Made by a program: the position numbers and the translations under genes. The notes under the pieces were generated by a model. The model made no database searches, had not been told where the DNA came from, and was given only the letters and a program-made list of their open reading frames with translations. Shown here piece by piece: positions 1-4,792 of a DNA stretch of 7,027 bases. This DNA comes from CAZWRK01 sp964635875 (GTDB lineage: Bacteria; Pseudomonadota; Gammaproteobacteria; Burkholderiales; Aquaspirillaceae): positions 1 to 7,027 of the forward strand of contig CAZWRK010000174.1 of assembly GCA_964635875.1 (NCBI GenBank), in the 5' to 3' direction. Within the stretch, counting starts at the first letter, position 1; every line of letters starts with the position of its first letter.

Positions 1-461
1 CCAAAGCCCGTAATTGTACCGCCGATACCAGTTCCCTTGTACTGCCCAGCCTTCGTGGTGGTGAAGTAGTCCTTTTGGTTCTGGTCATCCGAAATCGTCG
101 TTGAGGGAAATAATCTATGATAAAACTCCGAGTTCATAATGTGACGGGTTCGCATGACGTTACGCTCTGCCAAGGTATGTGCGTAACTGGCCCCAATAAA
201 CTGGTGGTGCGGCTCCTTTCCCAAGACCCAAGCGGGGTATATCTGGGCAACCTGTACCGACTTTAATGTTCTAGGTGCAATGTTAATAATTAAGTCCTTT
301 AATTCCCCACGAAAAGATGCTTCCAAGTGTTCAGCAATGCAGCCTATGTGCCATGAATACTCAAACTCAACCCCCGGTTCTAAGATGCTAAACGACTTAC
401 AGGTGAAAGCCTCTAGGTTCTCCCTACAAATAGCGTCAAGGGCTTCTTGGTCGCTTATCAC
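1..461 (-). CDS. terL: Phage terminase large subunit, N-terminal part (cut by window start)
   Basis: Large subunit of the DNA-packaging motor; its N-terminal ATPase translocates DNA into the prohead and a C-terminal nuclease (outside this window) cuts concatemers. The 153 visible residues match the N-terminus of the terminase family often annotated as TIGR01630/Terminase_6. HIGCIAEHLEASFRGELKDL (about 38-57) is followed by LIINIAPRTLKS (57-68), a Walker A-like loop of the PPRxxKS kind, then YPAWVLG, ASYAHTLAERN, and YKGTGIGGTITG near 141-152. The GTG start overlaps the stop of the upstream gene (GTGA). An in-frame TGA lies directly before that GTG and no other good start follows, so the start is well bounded. 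It is the last visible gene of the leftward operon. Walker B, the coupling motif and the nuclease residues are not in the window. Confidence 0.9.
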   Translation of the reverse strand, partial: MISDQEALDAICRENLEAFTCKSFSILEPGVEFEYSWHIGCIAEHLEASFRGELKDLIINIAPRTLKSVQVAQIYPAWVLGKEPHHQFIGASYAHTLAERNVMRTRHIMNSEFYHRLFPSTTISDDQNQKDYFTTTKAGQYKGTGIGGTITGF

Positions 462-847
462 TCACGCACCACGCCCTGTTTCATCAACCGATTGGCACAG
501 TCCAACACAACTCGATGCGGCATCCGAATAGTTCCCGTGTCGGTACGCTTCCCGTGGGCTATGTGCCAAGTTTCTGCATCGGGAAAGGTCAGCGTCAAGC
601 CTCTGGCGATATGAGGCTCTAGCAACCGTCTTACATCCTCTTGGGTGCTGCTCTTGGCTGGTGGTTTAGTCATCAGCCTAGCGTCATACTCTGGCTTCAC
701 GGGTGGAACGACAGGCTCGGGAATCATAGCCTGTTGCTTTAGCTCAATCTCCTGAACTAGCTGGTTCGAGTCCTTGGAGAATATCGAGGGGATGCCGTAG
801 CTCTGGGCGATACCTCTAAGCTCGTGTAACGTCTTGGAACGGAGCAT
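458..847 (-). CDS. Small phage protein with N-terminal SAP/HeH-like helix-loop-helix, paralogue B
   Basis: Protein of 129 residues between TerS and TerL. Residues 1-38 (LHELRGIAQSYGIP, then a second helix ending QEIELKQQ) look like a SAP, HeH or Rho-N type helix-extended-loop-helix, a fold that often binds nucleic acid. A proline-rich linker (about 41-55, PEPVVPPVKPEYD) leads to a compact C-terminal domain (about 67-129) with LTLTFPDAETWHI and IRMPHRVVLDCANRL. The same order of domains occurs in the gene immediately upstream, and the C-terminal parts align, so the two appear to be tandem paralogues. The ATG is preceded by a GGGG-type SD about 5 nt away. The gene starts 2 nt after the upstream stop and its own stop overlaps the TerL GTG. 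Function is unknown; a structural or DNA-associated virion role is possible from position only. Confidence 0.75.
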   Translation of the reverse strand: MLRSKTLHELRGIAQSYGIPSIFSKDSNQLVQEIELKQQAMIPEPVVPPVKPEYDARLMTKPPAKSSTQEDVRRLLEPHIARGLTLTFPDAETWHIAHGKRTDTGTIRMPHRVVLDCANRLMKQGVVRE

Positions 848-849
848 GA

Positions 850-1299
850 CTACCCCGCAAGAATGTTATCGGCGTAGCTTCCTGGATAGGTCTGGTCTGT
901 ACCCATAGAACGAGGGGCGCGGCGACCACGACTCACACTCTCGGCACGTTGGGCAATCACCCGTAAAGGCACACTCATGTGCAGCGAATCCTCACAGCCC
1001 TTGCACTTAAAGATAACAGTACCATCCCCCGGAAACTGTACCGAAAACCCGTCCTTTGCCATCAGGCCCTTAACAGCGTTCTCAATATCCGCTTGGCTGT
1101 TGGTCTTGGCCTCGGTAGGTTGCTCGGCCTTGTGAAGCATTTCAGGCTTTGGATTTGGTTTTTGCTGAACGCCAGCCATCTTAATAATATCACCGATAAG
1201 TTTGGCCTCCTTGGCGCGTGGATGCCACTTTACCCCCACAGCCGATGCAATCTGACGCAGCTCGCTTAGGCTCTTGCCTTCAAAGTCCGATGCTCTCAT
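850..1299 (-). CDS. Small phage protein with N-terminal SAP/HeH-like helix-loop-helix, paralogue A
   Basis: Protein of 149 residues, related to the next gene downstream. Residues about 9-42 (KSLSELRQIASAVGVKWHPR, then KLIGDIIKMAG) fit a SAP/HeH-like helix-loop-helix. A Lys/Pro-rich linker covers about 46-67. A C-terminal domain (about 68-124) carries SQADIENAVKGL, FSVQFPGDGTVIF and PLRVIAQRAESV, matching the STQEDVRRLLEPH, LTLTFPDAETW and PHRVVLDCANRL blocks of its neighbour. Unlike the neighbour it has a CKGC pair (about 113-116) in the C-terminal domain and a polar Arg/Gly/Tyr tail after residue 124. The ATG overlaps the upstream stop (ATGA), with GGGTGA upstream as SD. No function can be assigned; nucleic-acid binding is inferred from the N-terminal fold only. 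Confidence 0.75.
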   Translation of the reverse strand: MRASDFEGKSLSELRQIASAVGVKWHPRAKEAKLIGDIIKMAGVQQKPNPKPEMLHKAEQPTEAKTNSQADIENAVKGLMAKDGFSVQFPGDGTVIFKCKGCEDSLHMSVPLRVIAQRAESVSRGRRAPRSMGTDQTYPGSYADNILAG

Positions 1300-1562
1300 T
1301 GTGTCACCCGATTTGATGCTGGTGGCATTTCAATGGCTGCTTTGGTCGCTTGGCTGTGTTCCAAGTCTGCTAGGCGCTGTTGGAGAACGTCAATCTCTTC
1401 CTGCGGGTTGTAGCAGTAATCCACCAGCTTTTGTGCTGCCAAGATAACTTCGTCCGTAACATCCAGCAGTGATTCTACCCCCAGTGTATCATTGCCTAGC
1501 ATCTTAATCGCTCGGTCAACCGCCCAGCCCTTCAGTGTTGAGGTGTATTCATTGTTTGTCAT
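1296..1562 (-). CDS. Conserved-looking small helical phage protein next to terS (88 aa)
   Basis: Residues about 10-50 (GWAVDRAIKMLG, then LLDVTDEVILAAQKLVDYCY) look like two amphipathic helices, followed by a short coiled-coil-like stretch EEIDVLQQRLADLEHSQ (about 53-69) and a polar tail. The open frame extends upstream to 1706, but the ATG at 1562 is preceded by AGGAGC at good spacing and overlaps the 3' end of terS by 14 nt. The longer Arg-rich N-terminus would lie antisense-like over the terS frame and is unlikely. The stop overlaps the next ATG (ATGA). Small proteins of this kind often follow terS in phage operons, but I do not recognise a named family and give no function. Confidence 0.75.
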   Translation of the reverse strand: MTNNEYTSTLKGWAVDRAIKMLGNDTLGVESLLDVTDEVILAAQKLVDYCYNPQEEIDVLQQRLADLEHSQATKAAIEMPPASNRVTQ

Positions 1563-1965
1563 TAGTCGCTCCTTTTTGTTGTAGGTATCTATTAATAATA
1601 TCGCGGTCACTGTCCGGCAAGACCGTTTCCGTCTTAATCGCCCCGCCGTCTTTGCCCATGATTTCCTGCTGCGTCTTGTCCGTCCAGCCGAAGTTCTTAA
1701 GTGCAAATATCGGGCCAGTTGGCGTTGAGGTGAATAGCTTTTTCTCTGCGTAGTTCTGCACTCTTAGCTTTGCCTCTTTTATTGTGTCAAAATACTCTTC
1801 ACGCTCTTCGTAGTTAAGTAAAGTTTCTCGGCTGGTGTTTAATGCTAGAGCTAGTCCTGTAATAGTATATGGCTCTTCGGATATATCGCATTTTTGGAAG
1901 TATGCGTCTATCTTAATCTTTAGGTCGTCCAATGATGGGAACTTCAATGGTCTACCACCAGCCAT
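1549..1965 (-). CDS. terS: Terminase small subunit, P22 gp3-like
   Basis: DNA-recognition subunit of the packaging terminase, expected to form a ring that binds pac DNA and regulates TerL. The 138-residue protein begins AGGRPLKFPSLDDLKIKIDAYF, the usual start of the GP3_package (P22 gp3-like) family. It continues with a helix-turn-helix-like stretch YTITGLALALNTSRETLLNY (about 34-53), a helical middle (EEYFDTIKEAKLRVQNYAE), and FALKNFGWTDKTQQE (about 88-102), where the conserved LKN-FGW-D pattern is clear. A GTG two codons upstream (1971) is possible, but ATG 1965 has GGTGAG about 5 nt before it. Length is normal for the family. Its position two genes after RusA and upstream of TerL agrees with the call. 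Confidence 0.9.
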   Translation of the reverse strand: MAGGRPLKFPSLDDLKIKIDAYFQKCDISEEPYTITGLALALNTSRETLLNYEEREEYFDTIKEAKLRVQNYAEKKLFTSTPTGPIFALKNFGWTDKTQQEIMGKDGGAIKTETVLPDSDRDIINRYLQQKGATNDKQ

Positions 1966-1993
1966 TACCACTCACCATGTATTGCTGAATCAT

Positions 1994-2122
1994 TCACTTC
2001 TTTTTACCTTTTTTCGCTACCGAGTAGGCTATCGCTGCGGCTTGTTTTGGCGGTTTTCCAGCCTTAATCTCTGTTGCTATATTCTTGGAGATAGTTTTCT
2101 TTGAGTTTCCTTTTTTCAACAT
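1994..2122 (-). CDS. Small basic phage protein, 42 aa, Lys/Ala-rich
   Basis: A very short gene filling the space between RusA and TerS. The product has a basic N-terminus (LKKGNSKKTISKNI), a central TEIKAGKPPKQAAAIAYSVA stretch and a KKGKKK tail. The pattern of serine/threonine-isoleucine-x-asparagine, then AGKPxKQAxAIAxSxA, then a lysine tail recurs in many tailed-phage genomes as a tiny conserved protein of unknown role. The ATG follows an AGGA about 12 nt upstream, an in-frame TGA lies further upstream, and the frame ends in TGA 29 nt before the terS ATG. High charge suggests nucleic acid contact, but that is only inference. Confidence comes from the characteristic composition and the operon fit, as length alone would not support it. 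Confidence 0.75.
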   Translation of the reverse strand: MLKKGNSKKTISKNIATEIKAGKPPKQAAAIAYSVAKKGKKK

Positions 2123-2133
2123 GGCTATATATC

Positions 2134-2526
2134 CTATATTGGCTCATAATGCACTTCAAACGGTTCTTTGTCAACTCTTAACGGCTCTATAATCTGTATC
2201 TGTCCAGCATATGCCCACCGCTTTTCAGCCTGTACCCTCCACATATGCGAATCATCCTCATATAGCGCGTCAAAAAGTGCTTTAACGTAATTGTCTATGT
2301 CGGGCCTTTGCTTATGTGGCTGGCGTAAGTTTGCTAATTGCTTACGGGCTGACCACGTTTTCGGCATCGGAACATAGAATACTATAATAGATTTATCTGT
2401 TAATTTCAAGCCTGATTCGCGTATTTTATCCTTAAAGTTCCAGTACTTCGTAACTGCTGGGCGTTTCTTCCACTTGTCCGAGCGTGTCATTCTGGGTTTC
2501 GCTACGGGTGGAATGTCGTATATCAA
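2134..2526 (-). CDS. rusA: RusA-family Holliday junction resolvase, TTG start
   Basis: Endodeoxyribonuclease that cuts four-way DNA junctions during phage recombination and replication and may clear branches before packaging. The 130-residue protein has the family start IPPVAKPRMTRSDKWKKRP (about 5-23), then YWNFKDKIRESGL, VPMPKTWS, and the catalytic-site signature RPDIDNYVKALFDAL (about 74-88), where the aspartates D76 and D78 match the metal-binding positions known in RusA. Length fits E. coli RusA (about 120 aa). The start appears to be TTG at 2526. It overlaps the stop of the preceding gene (TTGA), a TAA sits two codons upstream in frame, and GAGGG lies about 9 nt before it. Translation is therefore probably coupled to the 92-aa gene upstream. 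Confidence 0.93.
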   Translation of the reverse strand: MIYDIPPVAKPRMTRSDKWKKRPAVTKYWNFKDKIRESGLKLTDKSIIVFYVPMPKTWSARKQLANLRQPHKQRPDIDNYVKALFDALYEDDSHMWRVQAEKRWAYAGQIQIIEPLRVDKEPFEVHYEPI

Positions 2527-2801
2527 CGCTTAGACCCTCGAATGTAGATATACTGGAAATTATTGTAAATGCGCTCTTGCAAAACACCGTTTCTGGTGTA
2601 CTCCGTCCGCTTAAAGCTCCCAGTTATTTTCTGGACAGGGTGTCCATATCCATCCTCATACTCATGCCGTACAGCATCGAATCGCACACGGTTGCGCGGC
2701 TGGGTGTCGTTCGTATGGTAGTAGACCAGTTGCTCGCCAGCCTCCATGTTTCTTAATAGGCTGCGTTCTAGCTCTAGGGCTTGGTTATTTAGTTTTTTCA
2801 C
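2523..2801 (-). CDS. Uncharacterised small phage protein, 92 aa, GTG start
   Basis: I do not recognise this protein. Residues 1-22 form a short amphipathic helix (ALELERSLLRNMEAGEQL). The rest looks like a beta-rich domain with many aromatic and basic residues (RVRFDAVRHEYEDGYG, GSFKRTEYTRNG, RIYNNFQYIYIRGSKR). The apparent start is GTG at 2801, inside the 3' end of the 53-aa gene (17-nt overlap), with no clear SD, so initiation probably relies on coupling. The alternative ATG at 2747 would remove 18 residues. Its stop overlaps the RusA TTG. Position directly before RusA suggests a DNA-metabolism accessory role, but nothing in the sequence shows it. Confidence 0.65.
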   Translation of the reverse strand: MKKLNNQALELERSLLRNMEAGEQLVYYHTNDTQPRNRVRFDAVRHEYEDGYGHPVQKITGSFKRTEYTRNGVLQERIYNNFQYIYIRGSKR

Positions 2802-2946
2802 GTTTTTTATTACCAGTTTTAAGCTGTTTTTCTAATTTAATTACTCGGTCTGTCAGCTTTGACAGCGTTTCCCATACGTCAGCGTGTTCCTCTGTTAAAA
2901 AGTTAACAATCTCGCTGCACTCGCACTTTTGTTTAAACGGCCACAT
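2785..2946 (-). CDS. Uncharacterised 53-aa protein, first gene of the leftward operon
   Basis: This is the first gene of the leftward transcript. ATG 2946 is preceded by GGAGG with 4 nt spacing, the best SD on this strand. The product starts MWPFKQKCECSEIVNFL, carries two cysteines in a CxC arrangement near residues 8-10, and ends in a coiled-coil-like helix (WETLSKLTDRVIKLEKQLK, about 25-43) with a basic tail. It has no recognisable family. Its 3' end overlaps the next gene by 17 nt. An 18-bp near-perfect palindrome lies 16 nt upstream of the ATG, so its expression may be controlled there. The strong SD and coherent amphipathic helix argue for a real gene despite the short length. Confidence 0.65.
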   Translation of the reverse strand: MWPFKQKCECSEIVNFLTEEHADVWETLSKLTDRVIKLEKQLKTGNKKREKTK

Positions 2947-2961
2947 ATTACCTCCAGAAAG

Positions 2962-2979
2962 TTAATGCCCGGCCATTAA
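2962..2979. promoter_or_regulatory. 18-bp near-perfect palindrome upstream of leftward operon start
   Basis: TTAATGCCCGGCCATTAA has 8 of 9 base pairs symmetrical, with one C/C mismatch. It sits just upstream of the GGAGG of the 53-aa gene. As DNA it could be a repressor operator; as RNA it could form a 6-bp stem with a 6-nt loop next to the SD. Which one applies cannot be told from sequence. Confidence 0.45.
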
Positions 2980-3002
2980 TATTAACCCAAGCTAAACCCA
3001 TG

Positions 3003-3015
3003 TCCTTTCAAAGGA
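3003..3015. promoter_or_regulatory. 13-bp perfect palindrome in leftward leader
   Basis: TCCTTT and AAAGGA flank a single central C. The element lies between the candidate leftward promoter and the 53-aa gene, downstream of the predicted leftward transcription start. It could be a second protein-binding site. It is short and could also be chance in this AT-rich stretch. Confidence 0.3.
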
Positions 3016-3054
3016 TAAAGGTTACACAGCCTAAGACTGGGCGGCTGCATCACA

Positions 3055-3082
3055 AAATTAACACACCTTAACAACCTGTCAA
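3055..3082 (-). promoter_or_regulatory. Candidate leftward sigma70 promoter for the recombination/packaging operon
   Basis: On the minus strand TTGACA (3077-3082) is a perfect -35. It is followed after 16 bp by TAATTT (3055-3060), a weak -10. Transcription would begin near 3048, leaving about 100 nt of leader before the 53-aa gene, which includes the palindromes at 3003-3015 and 2962-2979. Two TTAACA copies (plus strand, 3058 and 3068) lie one helical turn apart across the promoter. The poor -10 lowers confidence. Confidence 0.45.
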
Positions 3083-3138
3083 CAAAATCTTATTGTGCGG
3101 TGCAACACAAGTTTTTTGCAAAAAGTCAAAAATAATTC

Positions 3139-3167
3139 TTGACGTGGTTATACATTGTGTGTATATT
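3139..3167 (+). promoter_or_regulatory. Rightward early promoter (sigma70-like)
   Basis: TTGACG (3139-3144) and TATATT (3162-3167) are separated by exactly 17 bp. An A/T-rich run with A-tracts, including the 12-bp palindrome TTTTTGCAAAAA at 3113-3124, lies just upstream and could act as an UP element. The predicted start near 3174 precedes a 5' hairpin and the SD of the 71-aa gene. This promoter should drive the rightward early genes. Confidence 0.75.
3149..3165. promoter_or_regulatory. 17-bp operator-like inverted repeat inside the rightward promoter
   Basis: TATACA and TGTATA form perfect 6-bp arms around TTGTG. The site spans the distal spacer and the first four bases of the -10 box, so a bound dimer would block RNA polymerase. 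The 17-bp size and placement resemble lambdoid CI/Cro operators. The only HTH gene seen in the window is at 4586-4792, and no divergent repressor gene is present here, so the cognate protein is unknown. A related ATTGTGCGGTG sequence at 3092-3102 might be a weaker second site. Confidence 0.55.
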
Positions 3168-3171
3168 GAAG

Positions 3172-3198
3172 TTATCAAAGGCAATCAAGCCTAGATAA
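3172..3198 (+). promoter_or_regulatory. 5' UTR hairpin ahead of the first rightward gene
   Basis: TTATC (3172-3176) pairs with GATAA (3194-3198) and AGGC (3179-3182) with GCCT (3189-3192), leaving a 6-nt loop and a small internal loop. It would lie at the very 5' end of the predicted transcript, two bases before the AGGGGG SD (3201-3206). Such a stem could protect the mRNA end or tune access to the ribosome. Confidence 0.45.
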
Positions 3199-3213
3199 AC
3201 AGGGGGAAATAAG

Positions 3214-3429
3214 ATGAAAACTAAAATCATTCAAGTATGCGACCTAGTAACTGGAGACACAGTAGTCCACAACGGGGAAACATTCACTTTTAACAAAAAA
3301 GACCACCTTAATTCCTGCCCATTAATGGGAATGACGGTCAAAGGCCAAAGATTCCCCAATGGCATCGAGGTTGTACTTTATCCTAATTGGTATAAAGGCG
3401 AAATTTTAAACTATGTTACGCAACGATAA
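3214..3429 (+). CDS. Small early phage protein, 71 aa, predicted beta-rich
   Basis: First gene of the rightward transcript. The sequence pattern VCDLVTGDTVVHNGETFTF (about 8-26), then CPLMGMTVKGQRF, then VVLYPNWYKGEILNYVTQR at the C-terminus, resembles a class of small conserved hypothetical proteins in phages and plasmids that share a DLxxGDxVxxNG start and an MGxTxxG centre. No function is known to me. Secondary structure is likely a small beta barrel or sheet. ATG 3214 follows AGGGGG at about 7 nt. The next gene begins 11 nt after its stop. It is probably controlled directly by the operator-like site in the promoter upstream. Confidence 0.75.
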   Translation: MKTKIIQVCDLVTGDTVVHNGETFTFNKKDHLNSCPLMGMTVKGQRFPNGIEVVLYPNWYKGEILNYVTQR

Positions 3430-3440
3430 AGGGGGATAAA

Positions 3441-3821
3441 ATGACACAAGACAAAAATTATATCGCATCATTAGGGGCTGGTTTGGGTTCTTTTTCCAAG
3501 TTTAAAGAATCGGATGGCATTTCAGCCACAAAGTCGTGGGTGCTTTTCAAAGAACCATCTCTTAACAAAATAACAATTCAAGAGGTTTCGGATAATATCC
3601 CATTTAAAACAATAGCCCGCTTGGATTGGAATTCAGAAAGAATGACTGGATACGAGCAAGAGCGTAACGCTAGATTGATGGCCTGTGCCCCCGATTTGGT
3701 CAAGGCTTTGGAAGAAATCGAAGCTATGTGCGGTAATGATTCTCTGGATACCGCAACACGGCTGGATAACGTATTGGCGATTGCATTGGTATATAAAGCC
3801 AAAGCAAAGGATGGTGCATGA
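3441..3821 (+). CDS. Early phage protein with NARL-x-APDL motif, 126 aa
   Basis: The central part contains YEQERNARLMACAPDLVKAL (about 71-90). Many phage early-region proteins of unknown function share this ARLIAxAPELLxALE-type helix, usually near the C-terminus and followed by a second helix as here (about 102-123, TRLDNVLAIALVYKAKAK). The N-terminal 65 residues have no recognisable features. ATG 3441 has GGGGG about 6 nt upstream. Its stop overlaps the next ATG (ATGA), implying translational coupling. The motif shows kinship to phage early proteins only and says nothing about activity. Confidence 0.78.
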   Translation: MTQDKNYIASLGAGLGSFSKFKESDGISATKSWVLFKEPSLNKITIQEVSDNIPFKTIARLDWNSERMTGYEQERNARLMACAPDLVKALEEIEAMCGNDSLDTATRLDNVLAIALVYKAKAKDGA

Positions 3822-3976
3822 TGACCGCCCGACAACTCCAACACGAACTCAACAACGAGCGCCAGACAGTTGACCTGTTGCTGAACGTCCTTATCCAATG
3901 GCAGGACGGTCAAGCACCTGTAGCGTCAACACAGGCCATTATTGATATAGCTAAGAAGCAGGGGAGGATTGCGTGA
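3818..3976 (+). CDS. Small early phage protein, 52 aa
   Basis: The gene begins ATGATG overlapping the upstream stop and ends in a TGA that overlaps a following GTG at 3973. The product has an N-terminal helix (ARQLQHELNNERQTVDLLLN), a short turn (QWQDGQAPV) and a second helix (QAIIDIAKKQGRIA). It has no recognisable family. Base composition is richer in G+C than the two genes before it, hinting at a separate origin for this part of the early region. Support comes from the stop/start overlaps on both sides and absence of a better reading frame. Confidence 0.6.
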   Translation: MMTARQLQHELNNERQTVDLLLNVLIQWQDGQAPVASTQAIIDIAKKQGRIA

Positions 3977-3997
3977 CCCTTAAACACACCCGCGAAT
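3973..3997 (+). repeat. 25-bp exact direct repeat, copy 1
   Basis: This copy is identical to 4586-4610. It covers GTGACCCTTAAA to CGCGAAT and encodes (V/M)TLKHTRE in both places. Both copies begin exactly at a GTG overlapping a preceding TGA stop, and sequence differs immediately outside the repeat on both sides. Confidence 0.9.
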
Positions 3998-4047
3998 ACT
4001 GGGCGATAAACTTGAGGCTATGGGAGGTGCTTTATGAAAGTATATAA
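3973..4047 (+). pseudogene. Chimeric remnant: start of HTH gene joined to the tail of another gene
   Basis: The first 25 bp (3973-3997) are identical to the first 25 bp of the HTH gene at 4586, including the GTG start coupled to an upstream stop. After that the HTH sequence is gone. The GTG frame continues as a meaningless 24-aa peptide to a TAA at 4045. In another frame, 3996-4037 reads ILGDKLEAMGGAL-stop, which matches the end of the gene just before the HTH gene (SLGNDLDRMGGAL-stop, 8 of 13 identical). That frame has a TAA at 3981 and no start, so it is a headless tail. The segment therefore looks like a recombination scar joining the 5' end of one gene to the 3' end of another. The peptide could still serve to couple translation to 4034. 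Confidence 0.6.
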
Positions 4048-4216
4048 ACCAAAAGTATCAATCAATGATTGTATTCAGCGATACATGGCCGCGATAGACG
4101 AAATTTACTATTGCGCCGAGCAACTGGCTTTGCACATGGGCGACGACGAAAACAGAGAATACGCCAAGGACTATCTGGACGGGCTTATTATGCGTGTTGA
4201 TGATATGCCTATGGAC
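4034..4216 (+). CDS. Early phage protein, N-terminal 61 residues before scaffold gap
   Basis: ATG 4034 has a strong GGGAGG SD 6 nt upstream and overlaps the stop of the remnant frame ending at 4037 (ATGA). The visible part is mainly helical and acidic (INDCIQRYMAAIDEIYYCAE, then GDDENREYAKDYLDGL). It has no recognisable family. The frame runs into the run of N at 4217, so the end is unknown. If the gap really were 100 bases, its frame would not match the coding frame after the gap. Since 100 N is usually a placeholder, one gene or two remain possible. Confidence 0.65.
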
Positions 4217-4316
4217 NNNNNNNNNNNNNNNNNNNNNNNNNNNNNNNNNNNNNNNNNNNNNNNNNNNNNNNNNNNNNNNNNNNNNNNNNNNNNNNNNNNN
4301 NNNNNNNNNNNNNNNN
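4217..4316. other. Assembly gap of exactly 100 N
   Basis: The run is exactly 100 unresolved bases, the usual placeholder for a scaffold join of unknown length. It interrupts a coding stretch on each side. The true distance, and any gene hidden there, cannot be seen. The duplicated sequences nearby (3973 and 4586) may be the reason assembly failed here. Confidence 0.95.
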
Positions 4317-4589
4317 TACCAATTTCCAAAAGAAAACGTCCGAATCACAATCAAACGCCGCTTAAAGGTCGCCCAGTTCTATAACGAGGCTTGGAAGCTG
4401 ATAGACCGTTATACGGAGATAGCGGCCAACGAGCAGCGTATAGCCCAGAATTGGGCGGCGGCTGGCAACATGGTCGAATATGAGGCGGCCCGTAAACGGC
4501 AGGATAAAGCCTACGACATGGCAACCCATTGGTACAATATAGCCGATAGCTTAGGAAACGACCTGGACAGAATGGGCGGTGCGCTGTGA
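4317..4589 (+). CDS. Early phage protein, C-terminal 90 residues after scaffold gap
   Basis: The frame is open from the gap edge to TGA 4587-4589, with no good start in the visible part, so the N-terminus lies in or before the gap. The protein is helical: RLKVAQFYNEAWKLIDRYTE, NEQRIAQNWAAAGNMVEYEA, and MATHWYNIADSLGNDL. It ends in DRMGGAL. The same tail, diverged at DNA level, occurs at about 3999-4037, which suggests a second, now truncated, copy of this gene family. It has no recognisable function. Its stop overlaps the GTG start of the HTH gene. Relation to the 61-residue piece before the gap is unresolved. Confidence 0.65.
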   Translation, partial: YQFPKENVRITIKRRLKVAQFYNEAWKLIDRYTEIAANEQRIAQNWAAAGNMVEYEAARKRQDKAYDMATHWYNIADSLGNDLDRMGGAL

Positions 4590-4610
4590 CCCTTAAACAC
4601 ACCCGCGAAT
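4586..4610 (+). repeat. 25-bp exact direct repeat, copy 2
   Basis: This copy forms the functional 5' end of the HTH gene and is identical to 3973-3997. The flanks are unrelated to those of copy 1 apart from the coupled stop codon. Confidence 0.9.
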
Positions 4611-4792
4611 CCCTTGGCCTGACCCAAGAGCAAATGGCAAAGCTTCTGGGGCTATCATACCAGCACCATGTATCCGATATGGAGCGTGGACTGCGACCTA
4701 TCAGCAAGCGAACGGCTTTAATCCTTGAGCGCATACGGGAGGAAAACAAATGCCTTTTGACGAGTTCTGGGCAAGATACCCGCGCCGAATAG
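4586..4792 (+). CDS. XRE-like helix-turn-helix DNA-binding protein, 68 aa
   Basis: Small DNA-binding regulator of the Cro/CI (HTH_3) type. Residues about 5-50 carry the fold: TRESLGLTQEQMAKLLGLSY gives helices 1-2, with the recognition helix around YQHHVSDMERG, then RPISKRTALILERIREEN. The G-TQEQxAxLLGxS and MERG-RPIS signatures are typical of small phage XRE proteins. The GTG start overlaps the upstream stop (GTGA), so it is probably coupled. After about residue 55 the tail (LLTSSGQDTRAE) overlaps another short coding start at 4750 in a different frame and may be non-native. The protein lies within the early operon and not divergent from it, so a Cro-like or auxiliary role is more likely than prophage repressor. 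That it binds the 3149-3165 operator is only a guess. Confidence 0.85.
   Translation: MTLKHTRESLGLTQEQMAKLLGLSYQHHVSDMERGLRPISKRTALILERIREENKCLLTSSGQDTRAE

Noticed and set aside
280..531. Plus-strand frame of 83 codons
   Set aside because: It is antisense to the terL start and to the end of the SAP-like gene, both well supported, and its product shows no family features.
1563..1706. N-terminal extension of the 88-aa gene, rich in Arg/Ser/Lys
   Set aside because: It lies fully within terS in another frame, and ATG 1562 has the AGGAGC ribosome site, so the extension is unlikely to be translated.
3027..3047. CAGCC/GGCTG inverted repeat as a terminator or operator
   Set aside because: The arms are only 5 bp with an 11-nt loop and no T-run on either strand; too weak to call in this AT-rich leader.
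3578..3913. Minus-strand frame of 111 codons across the early genes
   Set aside because: It is antisense to the 126-aa and 52-aa genes, which have SD sites and coupled stops and starts; no independent support.
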